Of a stretch of DNA of 64,000 nt, positions 10,901 through 22,412 are shown piece by piece. Position 1 is the stretch's first letter. Every line of letters begins with the position of its first letter. Source of the stretch: Maratus speciosus (taxonomy: Eukaryota > Arthropoda > Arachnida > Araneae > Salticidae); NCBI GenBank assembly GCA_963932465.1, contig OZ010786.1, positions 597,359,038-597,423,037 of the forward strand. The letters run 5' to 3'. The notes under the pieces are model-generated. The model was not told the origin of the DNA. It made no database searches and was given only the letters and a program-made list of their open reading frames with translations. The position numbers and the translations under genes are program-made.

Positions 10901-12010
10901 TCAAAAGCTTTGGAGGTAAAGGCAGGTATGTTTGTAATTTTTATTCGTGCTGTCCAATGGACCTAAGTGATCAACATGGTACGTATGTAACGGAGTTTCT
11001 TCTTTTTCTATCGGGTGTAGCAAACCTTCTTGTTTACCAGATTTTCGATTAATCAAAATACAGGGAACACAATTTGATATACATTTCTCGATTTTTTGTT
11101 TAACTTCGGGGATGTAATAATCATTCTCTAAATTTTTTTCTGTTCGTGCGACTGCGTAATGACCTTTTTCGTGAGCGGCCTTAATTATATTCATTTGCAT
11201 TTCATCTGGTACAACTAATAAATCATTACCATTAACACATTTATAAAGAACATCTTTTTTAACTAAAGAAAAATCATAAGATTTTACTTTTAGAATTTCA
11301 TTTATGATTTTAATATGCTCGTCAGTTTCTTGAGCTTGGATAATTTTTAAAGTTAAGCTATCTTGGATTACCATACAAATAGGATATCTGCTTAATGCAT
11401 CAACATGCCTCATACTAGTACCGTGTCTATGCTCAATAGTATAATCGAAATCAGATAACATATCTGCCCATCTAGCTATTTTTGTACTCATTTCTTTCTT
11501 ATCCATAGTCATTTTAAATGCATTACAGTCGGTTACAATTTTAAATGGAATACCTAGCACATATACTCTAAACTTTTTTAAGGCTTCAATTACAGCTAAG
11601 ACTGCTAATTCATAGCTAGTATACTTTCGTTCAGCTTCGGTTGTTTTTTTACTGGCGAAATAAACTGGATGAAACTGATTATCTACTGGCGATTGTTGCA
11701 TTAACACAGCTCCATAGCCATCTATACTTTCATCACAATGGATTTCGGTCGCGCTTTTGGAATTGTAAATTGAAAGTACTGGTTCTGACGACAAAATGCG
11801 TTTGAGTTCGTTAAAAGCTTTCTGTTCTTCTACATCAAACTTAAATTTAGAATCTTTTCTTAACAGGTCACTCAACGGTTTAGCTATAACCGAATAATTT
11901 CTTATAAACTTTCGAAAATATCCTGTCAATCCTAAATAACTTTGAATATCTTTGGTACACTTTGGTTCGGGAAAATTTATTACTGCTTTTTTTTCAGTTG
12001 GGAGGGACAC
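10901..12010 (-). pseudogene. RNase H and integrase N-terminal part, gypsy element 1
   Basis: The order is connection (LGLTGYFRKFIRNYSVIAKP), RNase H with visible acidic residues (IHCDESIDGYGA, YTSYELAVLAV, IVTDCNAF), the ALSRYP boundary, then the integrase zinc-binding HHCC (HEKGHY...CISNCVPC) and the first catalytic Asp in HVDHLGPL. The frame then collapses: sequence jumps from about ten residues after this Asp to the segment (AFTSKAFEDYC) that lies beyond the second Asp. About 45 residues carrying the middle catalytic Asp are therefore missing, so the integrase is dead. Confidence 0.88.
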
Positions 12011-12080
12011 AATTTACCATTTATGATTCTATACTCCAAAAAATCAATCTCACCCTTCAAAAAGTTGCATTTTTTAAGAT

Positions 12081-12827
12081 TTAATTCCAACCCGTATTCC
12101 GATGCAGTTTTAATTTTTCTAGACCTTTAGCTTCGTTTTTGGCGGGTATTATTATGCCATCCATATAAATGACTACAGTGTGGTCTTTTAATAGGTTTCG
12201 AAATACATTATAAATATATTTTGGAAAAACACTAGGGCTATTAAACAGCCCGAATGGACACTTTAAAAATTCGTACTGTCCTTCATGAGTGACAAAAGAG
12301 GTGTATTTCTGTGAGCCTTCTTCAACCTCAACATGAAAAAAACCGTTTTTTAAATCTATGGTTGTAAATACCTCAGCAGAGCGTAATTGATCTATAACAT
12401 CATCTATTACTGGTAATGGAAAATGTTCTCGCACTGCCTTCTTGTTAAGACGTCTGTGATCAATACAAAGTCTTATTGTGTTATCTTTTTTCTTAACCAA
12501 CACAACCGGCAACGAAAAATTAGAAGAACTCTTCCGAATGATTCCCTGAGCTAGCCACTCCTCAATTTGGTCTTCAACTTTTTTTTTCTCACATGACGAT
12601 AATCTTCGAGGGGACGAACAAACTGGGATTTCAGCAGTTAAATTAATTTTCATTTTAATATCTACAGTTTTAGTTTTAATTGGCACATAATTCTCAATTA
12701 AAGGGGATAATTCCGAACGTAAATTTTTGTCAGCAATGTGACTTAAATCAATTTTAGGCTCATCTAGAGCATTTACAATGTTAACCAAAAAGTCATTTGA
12801 CTGAACTTCCGTTTTAAACAATTTCAC
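12081..12827 (-). pseudogene. reverse transcriptase, gypsy element 1
   Basis: Conserved RT blocks are all present: LVKKKDNTIRLCIDHRRLN, PLPVIDDVIDQL, FTTIDLKNGFFHVEV, CPFGLFNSPSVF and the active site. The active site reads YMDG where the family has YMDD, so the second catalytic Asp is lost. A frameshift follows, and the reading continues in the frame of the next ORF (10901-12010) after a short gap. RT would copy element RNA into DNA in cytoplasmic particles; this copy cannot. Confidence 0.9.
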
Positions 12828-12829
12828 TT

Positions 12830-13062
12830 CATTCTCAGAAATAGTTAATGTACCTTGATGAATAACATCAGTGCCAATAATTAAATCGAAATTAATCTAA
12901 CTGTCATTAACGACAAAAATGCTAACTTTAAATTTCGAATTATCAACTTCAATTTCTGAATCGAAATAACCTTCTGGCTTAATTGAGGTTTTTCCTAAGC
13001 CGGTCAAAGTGTTACCCGTAGGTTTTAATTCCACAAAGTTCTTCAAATTATCATAAACACTT
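12830..13062 (-). pseudogene. protease remainder, gypsy element 1
   Basis: Between the gag-protease ORF and the RT ORF, the minus strand translates to retropepsin-like sequence ending in NFDLIIGTDVI, aligned with YDLIIGIDVI in element 2. A TAA after the TLLK segment (13062-13064) and a TAG near 12898 interrupt it. Confidence 0.7.
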
Positions 13063-13748
13063 TACTTTAACAGAGTCTTTTGACTACCAGTATCTATCAA
13101 GGAGGTTAAATGTAAAGAATAAAGCTTTACCTCTTTTAAAATTAAATCTTGGGATGTAATATTATTAACTTGTGGCTGAGCGTTTTTAACATGTGTATCT
13201 TTCGATTTATTACTACACTGAAATGATTTGTGACCATAACCGCTACAAGAGAAACAAATGGGCCCTTTATCTTTATTAACACAGTTAATGCTTTTATGAT
13301 TATTCCCGCCATAATTATAACAACGCATATTTGGCTTTACAGGCTTAAATCTGTTCTTAACCTCAACTTCGGATTTAATTTTAGGCTTAGCTCCTTCATG
13401 TTTATGAGATTTTGAATTTTCATACACCGACCGTAAGTTCTCGTAGACTTTTAATTTTTGCTTAAATTCCAAAATCGACTGACATCTATACAATATTGAT
13501 TTTCTAAAAACAGGGTCGGGTATAACATTTATAACATACTGCATCAATGCGGAATCCTCGATATTACCACGTGAACCTAACTGCTTCATTATTAAGAAAT
13601 ACTCTTCAAGCATTTCATTTTCATGTAACTTCCGTTTATTTAACAAATGATGCAACTCCGCAGAATTATAAGTAGTGCTAAATTCAGCAATCAAAAGTTG
13701 CTTCAATTTCTCATATGAATTTATATATAATTCGGTCTGAACCAACAA
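13062..13748 (-). pseudogene. gag (capsid end, nucleocapsid) and protease start, gypsy element 1
   Basis: Gag packages element RNA. The frame carries a capsid-like helical region with SAELHHLLNKRKL and ALMQYVINVIPDP. Two CCHC-type knuckles follow: the first is damaged (CYNYGGNNHKSINC, second Cys now Tyr), the second is intact (CFSCSGYGHKSFQC). It ends at the protease active site SLIDTGSQKT. It continues the frame of 13770-14027 across a TGA at 13770-13772; element 2 has an Arg codon there, so an Arg-to-stop change is likely. Confidence 0.88.
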
Positions 13749-13769
13749 TTTAGCTTTTCCTCTTAAGGA

Positions 13770-14027
13770 TCATTTTATAAAAATAAACTTATGCAATTCC
13801 GACAGATTGAATATATTAGAGACTTCATCAAAGTTATTTAACCATACATTTATGTCCTGATATGCACTACCATCAAACGGGGGTACAACATGTACAACAT
13901 TTTCAATATCACTAAAATTAATAGTTGATGGCACAAAACTTTGAACTGGAAATTGCTTGCTTTTATCCAAATTTAATGATTCCATGTCATTACTTGCTGA
14001 ACTTTTATTACTTTTATTACTTGTCAT
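13770..14027 (-). pseudogene. gag middle part, gypsy element 1
   Basis: An 85-codon frame containing PPFDGSAYQDINVWLNNFDE, aligned with SEFDGSQFQNVEKWLADFED in element 2. It is in frame with the next gag ORF but cut by a TGA, and is in a different frame from the gag start at 14075-14404. Confidence 0.75.
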
Positions 14028-14074
14028 TACTTGCTGAACGGTACTTCGTGTTCTGAATCCGTGTCACTGTCGCT

Positions 14075-14404
14075 CTAAACGTTAGCTTGTAGCAAGCTTA
14101 AATCCGATAAATAAGTAACTAATCGCGTCGTAAGATCAACTAAAGATCCCTCATTCGAAATGCAAAGAACATTACAAATTGTAATTAAATCATTCAGAGA
14201 AAAATCCGCTTGACTTTTTGTTATTTTAGTTTTAAATTCGGAACTATCCGTTTGATAACCAAAACCAGAAAATTCTCTGATTCTTTTTCGATTTGATCTG
14301 TCACCTTCTGCATCAAACAGGAATTTGTGCAAAAGTTTTACTTTGCTTGTTTTTTCATTTTTTATGGCAAGTTCCAGTTCAGGGATATCGATCAATTTCA
14401 TCAT
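14075..14404 (-). pseudogene. gag N-terminus, gypsy element 1
   Basis: 109 codons beginning MMKLIDIPELELAIKNEK. It aligns end to end with the first ~105 codons of the element 2 gag (shared features: ELEL, GDR.NR.RIR.F, SEFKTK, LITICNVLCI). The second half looks like a small helical SAP- or DEK-C-like module. Its start is 185 bp from the LTR, a normal leader length. Confidence 0.78.
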
Positions 14405-14564
14405 GGAATAAAAAAATGAATTATATACAATGTACTCACCACTAAGAACAATGTCCTCTTAAATCCAGAATTCCGTACTTTTATTTTTATTTTTATTTCA
14501 CCATCGGCGATTTCATAATACTCATCAGACTTGTGGGCGACGACGTCAAAGCATTAAAATATTC

Positions 14565-14582
14565 GTACCACTTCTGGCTCCA
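14565..14582 (-). other. candidate primer-binding site, gypsy element 1
   Basis: On the minus strand, six bases after the 5' LTR, TGGAGCCAGAAGTGG begins with the TGG that pairs with a tRNA 3' CCA. Element 2 has the related TGGTGTCAAGAACTG at the matching place. The tRNA was not identified. Confidence 0.5.
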
Positions 14583-14659
14583 AAAATTATAGAACATCAC
14601 TTTGATTAGAGAATAAAATGCACTTCACGACCAGAAATAAAGACGATTTCTCTATTTAA

Positions 14660-15339
14660 GGGGACGAGGGACCTTAAAAAAACCTTAAAAATCAATTCTT
14701 TATTTTTTGAAATTTTGACTTTAAATATTATTCAGGGGTACATTATATGCATTATGACAAGCATTTATCAAAAAAAAAATTTTTTTTAATTTTTTTTGAG
14801 AAAAAAATGGAGTTTTACGTGTCATCTTAGAAATCTTCGAAATGCCCCATGCTCATTCCAAATCAATGAAAATCCCCAATATTTTTTATAAAAGTTTGGT
14901 TTATATATATAAATAAAACTGTGCATCGAATTTTATATATTTGAATATAAAGGTAAAACAAAAAAAAAATTAAAAATTTCAAAATTTTTTCGAAAAATTT
15001 TCAAAAATGTTGATTTTTTTTTTTTTTTTTTACACCTTCATATTCAAATATATAAAATTCGATGCACAGAATTATTTATATATATAATCCAAACTTTTAT
15101 AAAAAATATTGGGGATTTTCATTGATATGGAATGCGCAGGGGGCATTTCGAAGATTTCTACAACGACGCGTAAAATGCCATTTTTTTCTCAAAAAAATAA
15201 TTTTTTTTTAATTTTTTTGTGATAAATGCATGCCACAATGCATATAATGTACCCTTGAGTAATATTTAAATTAAAATTTACAAAAAAAAAGAAAAAAATT
15301 AAAAGATTTTGAAATTTTGAAATTTTTTCGAAATTTTTC

Positions 15340-15371
<32 letters not shown>

Positions 15372-15969
15372 TTTATATTCAAATATATAAAATTCGATGC
15401 ACAGTTTTAATTATATATATAAACCAAACGTTTATAAAAAATATTGGTGATTTTTATTGATATGGAATGCGCAGGGGGCATTTCGAAGATTTCTACAACG
15501 ACACGTAAAATGCCATTTTTTTCTCAAAAATATTTTTTTTTAATTTTTTTTTGTGATAAATGCATGCCGTAATGCATATAATGTACCCTTTAGTAATATT
15601 TAAAGTTAAATTTGCAAAAAAAAAATGAAAAAAAAATGAAAAATTCTCAAATTTTGAAATTTTTTCAAAAAAAAATTTTTTTTAACCTTTATATTCAAAT
15701 ATATAAAATTCGATGCACAGATTTTTTTATATATATAAACCAAACTTTTATAAAAAATATTGGGGATTTTCATTGATATGGAACGCACATGGGGCATTTC
15801 GGAGATTTCTAAAACAACGCGTAAAATTCCACTTTTTTCTCAAAAATGACTTAAAAAAATTTTTTTTTGTAATAAATGCATGCCATAATGCATATAATGT
15901 ACCTTTGAGTAATATTTAAGGTGAAATTTACAAAAAATAAAAAAATTATTTTTAAGGTCCCTCGTCCCC
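14660..15969. mobile_element. TTAA-flanked foldback MITE (1310 bp) with triplicated arm
   Basis: The termini are inverted repeats, GGGGACGAGGGACCTTAAAA on each end, flanked by TTAA (14656-14659 and 15970-15973). The left arm (to about 14960) is complementary to the right arm. The right arm is present three times as direct copies near 15040-15290, 15370-15600 and 15690-15960, each with TTCAAATATATAAAATTCGA and ATTTCGAAGATTTCT landmarks. No transposase. The uninterrupted LTR at 9357-9772 shows the site before insertion. Confidence 0.85.
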
Positions 15970-16088
15970 TTAAAAAAACTAGTTATAATGAAAACTATTT
16001 ACAAATATACAAGGAGACAGCACTCACACAAATATTATTACTTCTTGTGACATTTTCCGTCGTTATATACGTCTACGTCCTTTCCTTA

Positions 16089-16090
<2 letters not shown>

Positions 16091-16129
<39 letters not shown>
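16091..16129. repeat. poly(T) tract in the 5' LTR
   Basis: About 39 T; the sister LTR has 8 at the same position. It may be a slippage expansion or an assembly artefact. Confidence 0.9.
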
Positions 16130-16131
<2 letters not shown>

Positions 16132-16659
16132 GTCCACCACCTCATATCAGCACCAACACTCGAATAATGTTCTCAAGTTCCTCGCGTCACTTCAGTTTTT
16201 CTCTCGGAGCACGTCTGTCGCCGACAGTCATTTGTTGCGCGCATGCGCTGCACTGTCAGCATCAGAATGGCTTTGTTGCGGAGTTGTGATAACGATTCCT
16301 GGCGGCGCTTTTAAGCTGGCGCTGTAGGGATTTGGAAAATGGTATCCCACATATATTTGAACTTTAGTTCTATTCTATGCATACTTCGTACATTTTTCGA
16401 TGCTGCAATAAAGAAAATTGAACAAAAATCGCGACCACAGTGCCCCCCTCTAAGCGTAGCATCCCCAATTTCAACTGAAAATTACAGGCCCTTGCAAAAA
16501 AAACACCTATAAGGTTTGGTTAATTCTACGTATAACTTCATGCACTTTTCGAGAAAACAAAGATGACACACAGAAAAATATACAACCAGACAGACAGTCA
16601 TTTTGTAAAAATAAGGTTTTCGAAATCTGTGAAACTTTTCCACACTTTCTTCCATTATA

Positions 16660-17519
16660 CACTGGTTATCAAAAATTAAGGAAAAGTCACAAAATGCTAA
16701 TTTTCAAATACGCGAACACTCAAACGGAAATAATATAATTCGAGTAATTACTATCTCTACAACAGAGCTAGCCTATATAACATCTCATTCAGGTCACGCA
16801 TGGTCACAAGTGTCACCGTCACTACGGTGAAGCAAAAAAATAGTAAATTCCATACATCTTATTATGAGTCTCAAATGATCACTATATGTGACTCTACTGA
16901 AAAGTCACTGTGACTGCTGCTTTGTGACGAGTCACTATGTGACTTTACAATGTAGTTACATTGTGACTCTCATGTGGCTGTCATTTGTAGACTCAAGTCA
17001 TCGTAACGCTGCATTGTGATAAGTTACCAAATAATGTCACATTAAAGTCACATGATGACTTTCAGGTGACAGAGAGACTACTGTGAAGTCACCACTGTGC
17101 TCTTTTGGGAAAAGTCATCATGTGACTTTAATGTGACATTATTTGGTGATATCACAATGCAGCGTTCACGATGACTTTGAAATTGGGTCTACAAATGACA
17201 TTCCCATGACAGTCACAATGTAACTACATTGTAAAGTCACATGGTGACACGTCACAAAGGAGCAGTCTCAGTGACTTCTCAGTGGAGTCACAGTTAGTGA
17301 TCATTTGAGTCTCATAATGAGATCTATGGAATTTCCTATTTTTTTGATTCACCGTAGTGACTGTGACACTTAAGACCATGTGTGACCTGAATGAGGTGTT
17401 ATATGGGCTAGCTGTGATGTAGAGATAGTAATTACTCGAATTATATTACTTCCTTTTGAGTGTTCGCGTATTTGAAAATTAGCATTTTGTGACTTTTCCT
17501 TAATTTTTGATAACCAGTG
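16660..17519. mobile_element. 860-bp palindromic mariner-type MITE
   Basis: The two halves are inverted copies of each other over nearly the whole length. The ends read CACTGGTTATCAAAAATTAA inward from both sides, with TA on each flank (16658-16659 and 17520-17521), as in Tc1/mariner elements. The inner halves are packed with GTGAC/GTCAC motifs, more than 20 copies, which could be transposase-binding sites. No open frame of note. As single strand it would fold into a hairpin of ~420 bp. Confidence 0.85.
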
Positions 17520-17803
17520 TAGATAGAAAAAAATAAAAAGAGAAAATACGAGACAAGAAAGTACGGTGTGTAACTCTTTCTTTAAAGTATAATTCTTAAG
17601 TTTATTGGTCATTTTTTTCTTACACTTTCATATTTTACTTCTATATCCAGCTTAAAACACGCACCTGTAACTATAGAAACTTTTCTTGTATCAAAAGTGC
17701 ATGTTGTAGACGAAATATACTTAAATTAAAAAAAATAATAATAAATAACATTTCTTTTTTTTTTTTAAGTGTATTTTTTCAAAAACCGTCGTCACCCATC
17801 CAC

Positions 17804-17805
17804 AA

Positions 17806-17844
<39 letters not shown>

Positions 17845-17846
17845 AT
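17804..17846. repeat. (AAAT)n microsatellite
   Basis: About ten AAAT units between AT-rich flanks. Confidence 0.9.
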
Positions 17847-18059
17847 TAGTTGAAGTCACCAATACAAAGAAAAATTATTATATCAATAGTATTGCTGAAT
17901 TTTAGAAATATTCTGTAAATTCATGTTTTTATTAAGTGAATTAAACCCGGAAGATTAGCTTAAAAACCGTTATCATATTTATTCAACCATTGTCATCACT
18001 TCTCCACGAAAAACAAAGAAAAAAGAAATTTAGACTACAGAAATATAGATAAACTATTA

Positions 18060-18899
18060 CAGTAGGTCCCCGCTAATCTTTACCCCGCTATTCCTTACCC
18101 TGCTAAACCTTACCCCACTAATTCGAAATTGAGCTTAATCCAAACCGATTTTATTTTTGAAAATTTAATTCAACAGATTAATTAAAAAGATTAACTTACG
18201 AAATTTTCCGGATTAAAAGATGAATGTCGGGGAAAATGTGTATAAATTAGAATTACACAAAAAAATAGCGGTAAAGTACATTTTCTATTCTTTAAACAAC
18301 TTTAATAGAATAAAAGAAATATTCAATAACGTAAAAGTACAACATATGTACACGAATATAGAATAAAAACGTGCACTGTAGTCCTACTCGTAGAAGTCAT
18401 CTTCAAAAAATCTAGAATATCAGTTTGTTTGCCAGTTACTATAAAATATTTTTTAAATGCAAAAATATTTAATTCAGGTGATATTTATTTATTTCTCCTT
18501 TCAACAGTTTGATTTCACAATTATCTAAAGAAATGTTTTTTTCTTCCCTCCTCGTCGGCATAATGACTGAGCTAGTTATACATTTGAGATTTTGAACCGT
18601 TTGTAATTGGGTGTTACGTAATTCCTCATTCTGAATTTCCATTGGATTATTATAAACATCAAGAGTGGTTAAACAATGAATACTATTTTTTTCCTAAAGT
18701 TTCCGCATCGTTCAGTATGCCGGACCTTAACATTCTGGATTAGAGGATGTTTATCGTACTACTGGGTACTTAGAACTTGCATTTTTTTTAGCACTTACCT
18801 TTTTCTTTTCTATTTTATTGGAATTTCGGATAATCCGAATTTTTTGTAATCCGAACAGGCACAAGTCCCAATTAGTTTGGATTAGCGGGTTTCTACTGT
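18060..18899. mobile_element. pogo/Tigger-like MITE (840 bp)
   Basis: The right end, read inward, is CAGTAGAAACCCGCTAATCC; the left end is CAGTAGGTCCCCGCTAATC. TA flanks both (18058-18059 and 18900-18901). The right 45 bp match the left end of the element at 44383 in opposite orientation, so this is a family with at least two copies in the window. No transposase is visible. Confidence 0.75.
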
Positions 18900-18904
18900 A
18901 TATG

Positions 18905-19343
18905 AATAATATTTTTCAATTTCAGAAATATTCACTAAATTCTTATTAACGGAACAAACATTCCAATGAAATGGGGCTTTAAACAAATATTAGGTTATCA
19001 ATTTCGATTTACTTTAAAAAGTCAACTGCAAGTTTGTCGGAACACTTTAAAATTAACATTAATCACCTTTCTAACACAGGTGTCTGTAGGAAAATGCGCT
19101 TACCTGTCAAGATATCATTTGACACTAAAGTAATTACGTACATCGGAATAAACTTTGTTTCACTTTGTGTTTAAAGTTTCGCATTATCTTTAACTATGAA
19201 ATCAAATAAAGGAAAACATTTTGATAATTTATCAAGTTGGCAAATGTTCCTAGAATAAGTCATTGTAAATTCTGCTTATACTGATGTGAGCTTTAGAATG
19301 TTTTTTAACGTTACGTACGATTTAACAGAAAATTAAATTATTG

Positions 19344-19405
<62 letters not shown>

Positions 19406-20205
19406 TAATAATTAAACAAGAAAGAAAAATCATGCATCAAGCACCGATTATGAAACACTTTCCAAGACTTCAAGAATACTTTAACAAAACGTCGCTATTT
19501 ATGGTGGGAGATGTATATCAGATACCAAGGAATCATTTTAGAAAACGCATCACATTTTAAAAACTGATTTGAGCAAATACCGCCCATAGACAAAAATGTA
19601 ATGTAACTCTTTTGTGAGTGTGACCGAAGAATATTCTACTTCTTTGGCGCGATTTAAAAAAAATCGCCAAATCGGCGCGTTTTTATAACATCCAAGGTTG
19701 CCAATTAATACCAAGTTAATACTAAATACCAAGGTTGCCGCTTTGGCGCATTTAACGCCAGGTTGGTGAGAGTGTAGAGTATTCTACGATTCACCCCTTT
19801 TGTGGAGTCCTACATTTGATCTACAGATTGGTATACATTCTATATAATAAGCAAAAAATTAGCTAAGTAGTATAAAAGGTATAACAGGTCGAAAATGCAC
19901 CTTCAGCAATTTATTCCAATAGATAGAAACATACCTGAATAGTTTTTGTACAGCCCTGTATATTATATACTACATTTTTTTACTTGCCGCATATTAAGCT
20001 AAAATTTAAATCAAGGTGAAATACACTGACAACTACTGAAATCACATGGTTAGGAATAATCATTCATAGGCGGTCATATAGTCAAGTCAGTTCTTTGCAT
20101 GACCTCTTTGCATGTTCTTTGCATGTATTTTTTTTCTATATTCTACTAACAAGTCGTAATATACTAAATATAGTTCAGCCTGAATTTGCATAGGGAACAG
20201 ATGTT
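18905..20205. other. no gene seen; (TA)n at 19345-19406
   Basis: AT-rich non-coding sequence. A (TA)n microsatellite of about 62 bp lies at 19345-19406, with a TACATA interruption. Near 19640-19760 there are several short GGCGC-containing repeats (TTGGCGCGATTT, TCGGCGCG, TTGGCGCATTT) without further structure. Confidence 0.6.
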
Positions 20206-20211
20206 ATATAT

Positions 20212-20410
20212 ACCCGCGGCCTCCGTCTTGGATTTTTTCTTAGCGTGAAAATCCCTTTTCCGCCAAGTAGTAAATGTGGTGTACGCCATGCAGCGATTAT
20301 TGCACATGTTAGGCTTAACGGGGTTGCTAGAACACGTCACTCGTCGAGGTTGCCTTATCGATAAACCCTAACAAAAGATCGCCAAGAAATCCAAGATGGC
20401 GGTCGCGGGA
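20212..20410. mobile_element. small MITE (~200 bp)
   Basis: Inverted ends of about 35 bp: left ACCCGCGGCCTCCGTCTTGG, right read backwards TCCCGCGACCGCCATCTTGG. The body is GC-richer than its surroundings. The superfamily and target duplication are unclear. Confidence 0.6.
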
Positions 20411-20414
20411 ATGT

Positions 20415-21625
20415 ATAACATCTTAGAGACGAAATCTTTTGAGTATCCCTTCATATGATCTATAGCATTTATATAATCCTCGTACTATGGAAAGATTTAG
20501 TGAAAAACGCATACCATAACTGAAAAGGCCCTTACAGCAATTATCGCTAATATACAAAATTCGGATACAATGCTGAATCAGATATCTATTGCACATCCCT
20601 GTAAAATAACAATAAATGCAATGCGCTTCATATTCTAAAGTAAGTAACTTGTACTAACCTCAGTAACGTATATAAATTTCATTATATCTTAAATAGTGTA
20701 AGATAATAAAAATACGCTGCAAACAGTTTTGCCCATTTATGTAACTAAAATTTTTTTCGTGTGGCGCTGTAAATGAATATAAATACTTTACACCTCATAT
20801 TCTACAGAATGAATATATTAATCTACTTCAAAAATGCATATAAATTGCAAGCATTCATTATTATTGAAATGGTGCATGTCATGAAACGTCATGAAACGTC
20901 ATGAAAAACGTCATGAAAGTGAATCTGAAAGGATTTTTTCCCATTGACCGTAATATAACGAAATGATGTAATACAAGTAACGGAATGTAATACAGGGTCA
21001 CATAGCTATTTAAAATAGTTACAAACTGTTTCAAGAAGTTTATATTATAGGACGACTGCAAGAAGTTTTTTTATTTTTATTCAATTGATCTTTGGTTACC
21101 GATTTACGCTCTTAACTAAATCTTCATCGAAAAATATGAGATCACATGATTTTTTTACATCTCCGAAGCTCAAGCACATTTTGTAGTGCATTTCTGCAGC
21201 TATTTGACACAGAGTATAAAATAGAACGTGTCAGATAATCATTATTCAATTATGAGCTTGAGTATATTTTCATTAATAAGAAAATTAGTAATAACGTTTA
21301 AAAAACATATTGCAATAACGTAATTTTAGTTATATGTTTCATAATTTTTGACATTCTTAATAATGCTTTTAAAATAATGCGCAATTATTTGATATTATGT
21401 TAGTTTAAACAAAGAAAATTCAAATAACCAGCTTTTAACAATGAATAAAATTATTTTTTTTATTGTTGCAAAATCTAAACATAGTTGAAAAAGTGAAAGA
21501 ACAATGATATTCTTAACAATATGAACACAAAGACGGAAACAAATGTTCAATATTTGTTGCAAATAACATTTTGTCGTTTATAGTGTTAGTGATACTATTT
21601 TGCGTCAATTTATTTTGTGATTTTC
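20415..21625. other. no gene seen; short GTCATGAAA tandem at 20878-20917
   Basis: AT-rich upstream region of the kinase gene. The only structure I see is a CGTCATGAAA unit repeated four times near 20880-20917. Confidence 0.55.
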
Positions 21626-21631
21626 TACGAT

Positions 21632-21655
21632 TTATATATATATAAAAAAAAAAGA
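21632..21655 (+). promoter_or_regulatory. TATA-like sequence upstream of the kinase ORF
   Basis: TTTATATATATATAAAA lies about 45-60 bp before the ATG at 21693. The spacing leaves room for a short leader. In DNA this AT-rich the match alone is weak evidence. Confidence 0.3.
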
Positions 21656-21692
21656 TTTGGTTTTTTGATTTATAAAACGAATTTTAAACGTT

Positions 21693-22412
21693 ATGGATGC
21701 CACGGACACATCCGTTCGTGACGTTGTGAGACATCTTACTGATAAAGGATACCGCCAAGTAAAATATCTTGCTAAAGGCGGGTTTGGCTATGTTTTGTCT
21801 GCAACATTGCTTAATGAAAAAGCTGTTGCAATTAAAATCGTGAAAAATGAGAAACGCTGGGAATTGGAAGAACGTATTTGGCCGCTCCTCAGAAATAAAA
21901 ATATTCTTCCATTATTAGAAATGATTGAAGTCGATCATCTTGACCTTACGTTATTTGTGATGCCTAAGCAGCCTTATGATCTGAATAATGTACTTTCAAG
22001 TGAAAGTTTTCTGGGTGATAAGAATGGCCTTCTAAGAGTGAAACATTGGCTGTTTGATATTTTGAACGGTTTGAACTGTTTACATACGTGCGGTTATGCA
22101 CATTTAGATTTGAAAAAGAACAATGTACTGATTAGCGAGGATGACAGAGCATTAATTTGCGACTTTTCAACAATTAATCTGATAAACGTCCCGTTGGATA
22201 GACTATGTTGTCCCAAAAAGTTTAGGCCTCCAGAATGCTATGATATGGTGAAATACAAGAACTTAGAAGGTTCTAAGTTTGATGTGTGGCTATTCGGTAT
22301 AATGACATTAAACATTTTGACAAAAAATTGGCCATCATTAAGAATGGGTCGTGTGAAAAAATGTGAAGGACTGGAAAGACAACGTAGAGCCAATGTTGAA
22401 AGAAGTTCTTAA
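21693..22412 (+). CDS. divergent Ser/Thr protein kinase, N-terminal frame
   Basis: This frame encodes most of a protein kinase domain. Visible motifs are the glycine loop LAKGGFGYVL (residues 26-35), the ATP-anchoring Lys48 in AIKIV, a helix-C Glu near 58-60, the catalytic loop HLDLKKNNVLI (137-147, with Asp139 and Asn144), RPPE (178-181, the APE position) and DVWLFGIM (197-204). The metal-binding DFG is DFS (157-159). All residues needed for phosphotransfer appear present, but DFS and HLD are unusual. From about codon 222 the frame loses similarity and stops at 22412; the domain continues in the next frame from 22363. The ATG at 21693 is the first in frame and lies just upstream of the kinase fold. 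The kinase family was not recognised. Confidence 0.8.
   Translation: MDATDTSVRDVVRHLTDKGYRQVKYLAKGGFGYVLSATLLNEKAVAIKIVKNEKRWELEERIWPLLRNKNILPLLEMIEVDHLDLTLFVMPKQPYDLNNVLSSESFLGDKNGLLRVKHWLFDILNGLNCLHTCGYAHLDLKKNNVLISEDDRALICDFSTINLINVPLDRLCCPKKFRPPECYDMVKYKNLEGSKFDVWLFGIMTLNILTKNWPSLRMGRVKKCEGLERQRRANVERSS

Larger units (their letters stand above)
9357..16351 (-). mobile_element. Ty3/gypsy-type LTR retrotransposon, decayed (element 1)
   Basis: Minus-strand element with LTRs at 14589-16351 (5', carrying an insertion) and 9357-9772 (3'). The order in between is gag, protease, reverse transcriptase, RNase H and integrase, which is the gypsy order. TATAT lies just outside both ends (9352-9356 and 16352-16356) and may be the target duplication, though the site is AT-rich. 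Coding sequence has at least three in-frame stops, several frameshifts, a mutated RT active site and an internal deletion in the integrase, so this copy cannot mobilise itself. It is the same family as the element at 35306-39291: gag, zinc knuckles, protease and the 3' non-coding region all align. Confidence 0.9.
14589..16351 (-). repeat. 5' LTR of gypsy element 1, split by a TTAA element
   Basis: LTR sequence occupies 14589-14655 and 15974-16351. The 1.3 kb in between is a separate transposon. Without it the LTR matches the 3' LTR with few differences, apart from a T tract at 16091-16129 expanded from about 8 to 39. Confidence 0.88.
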
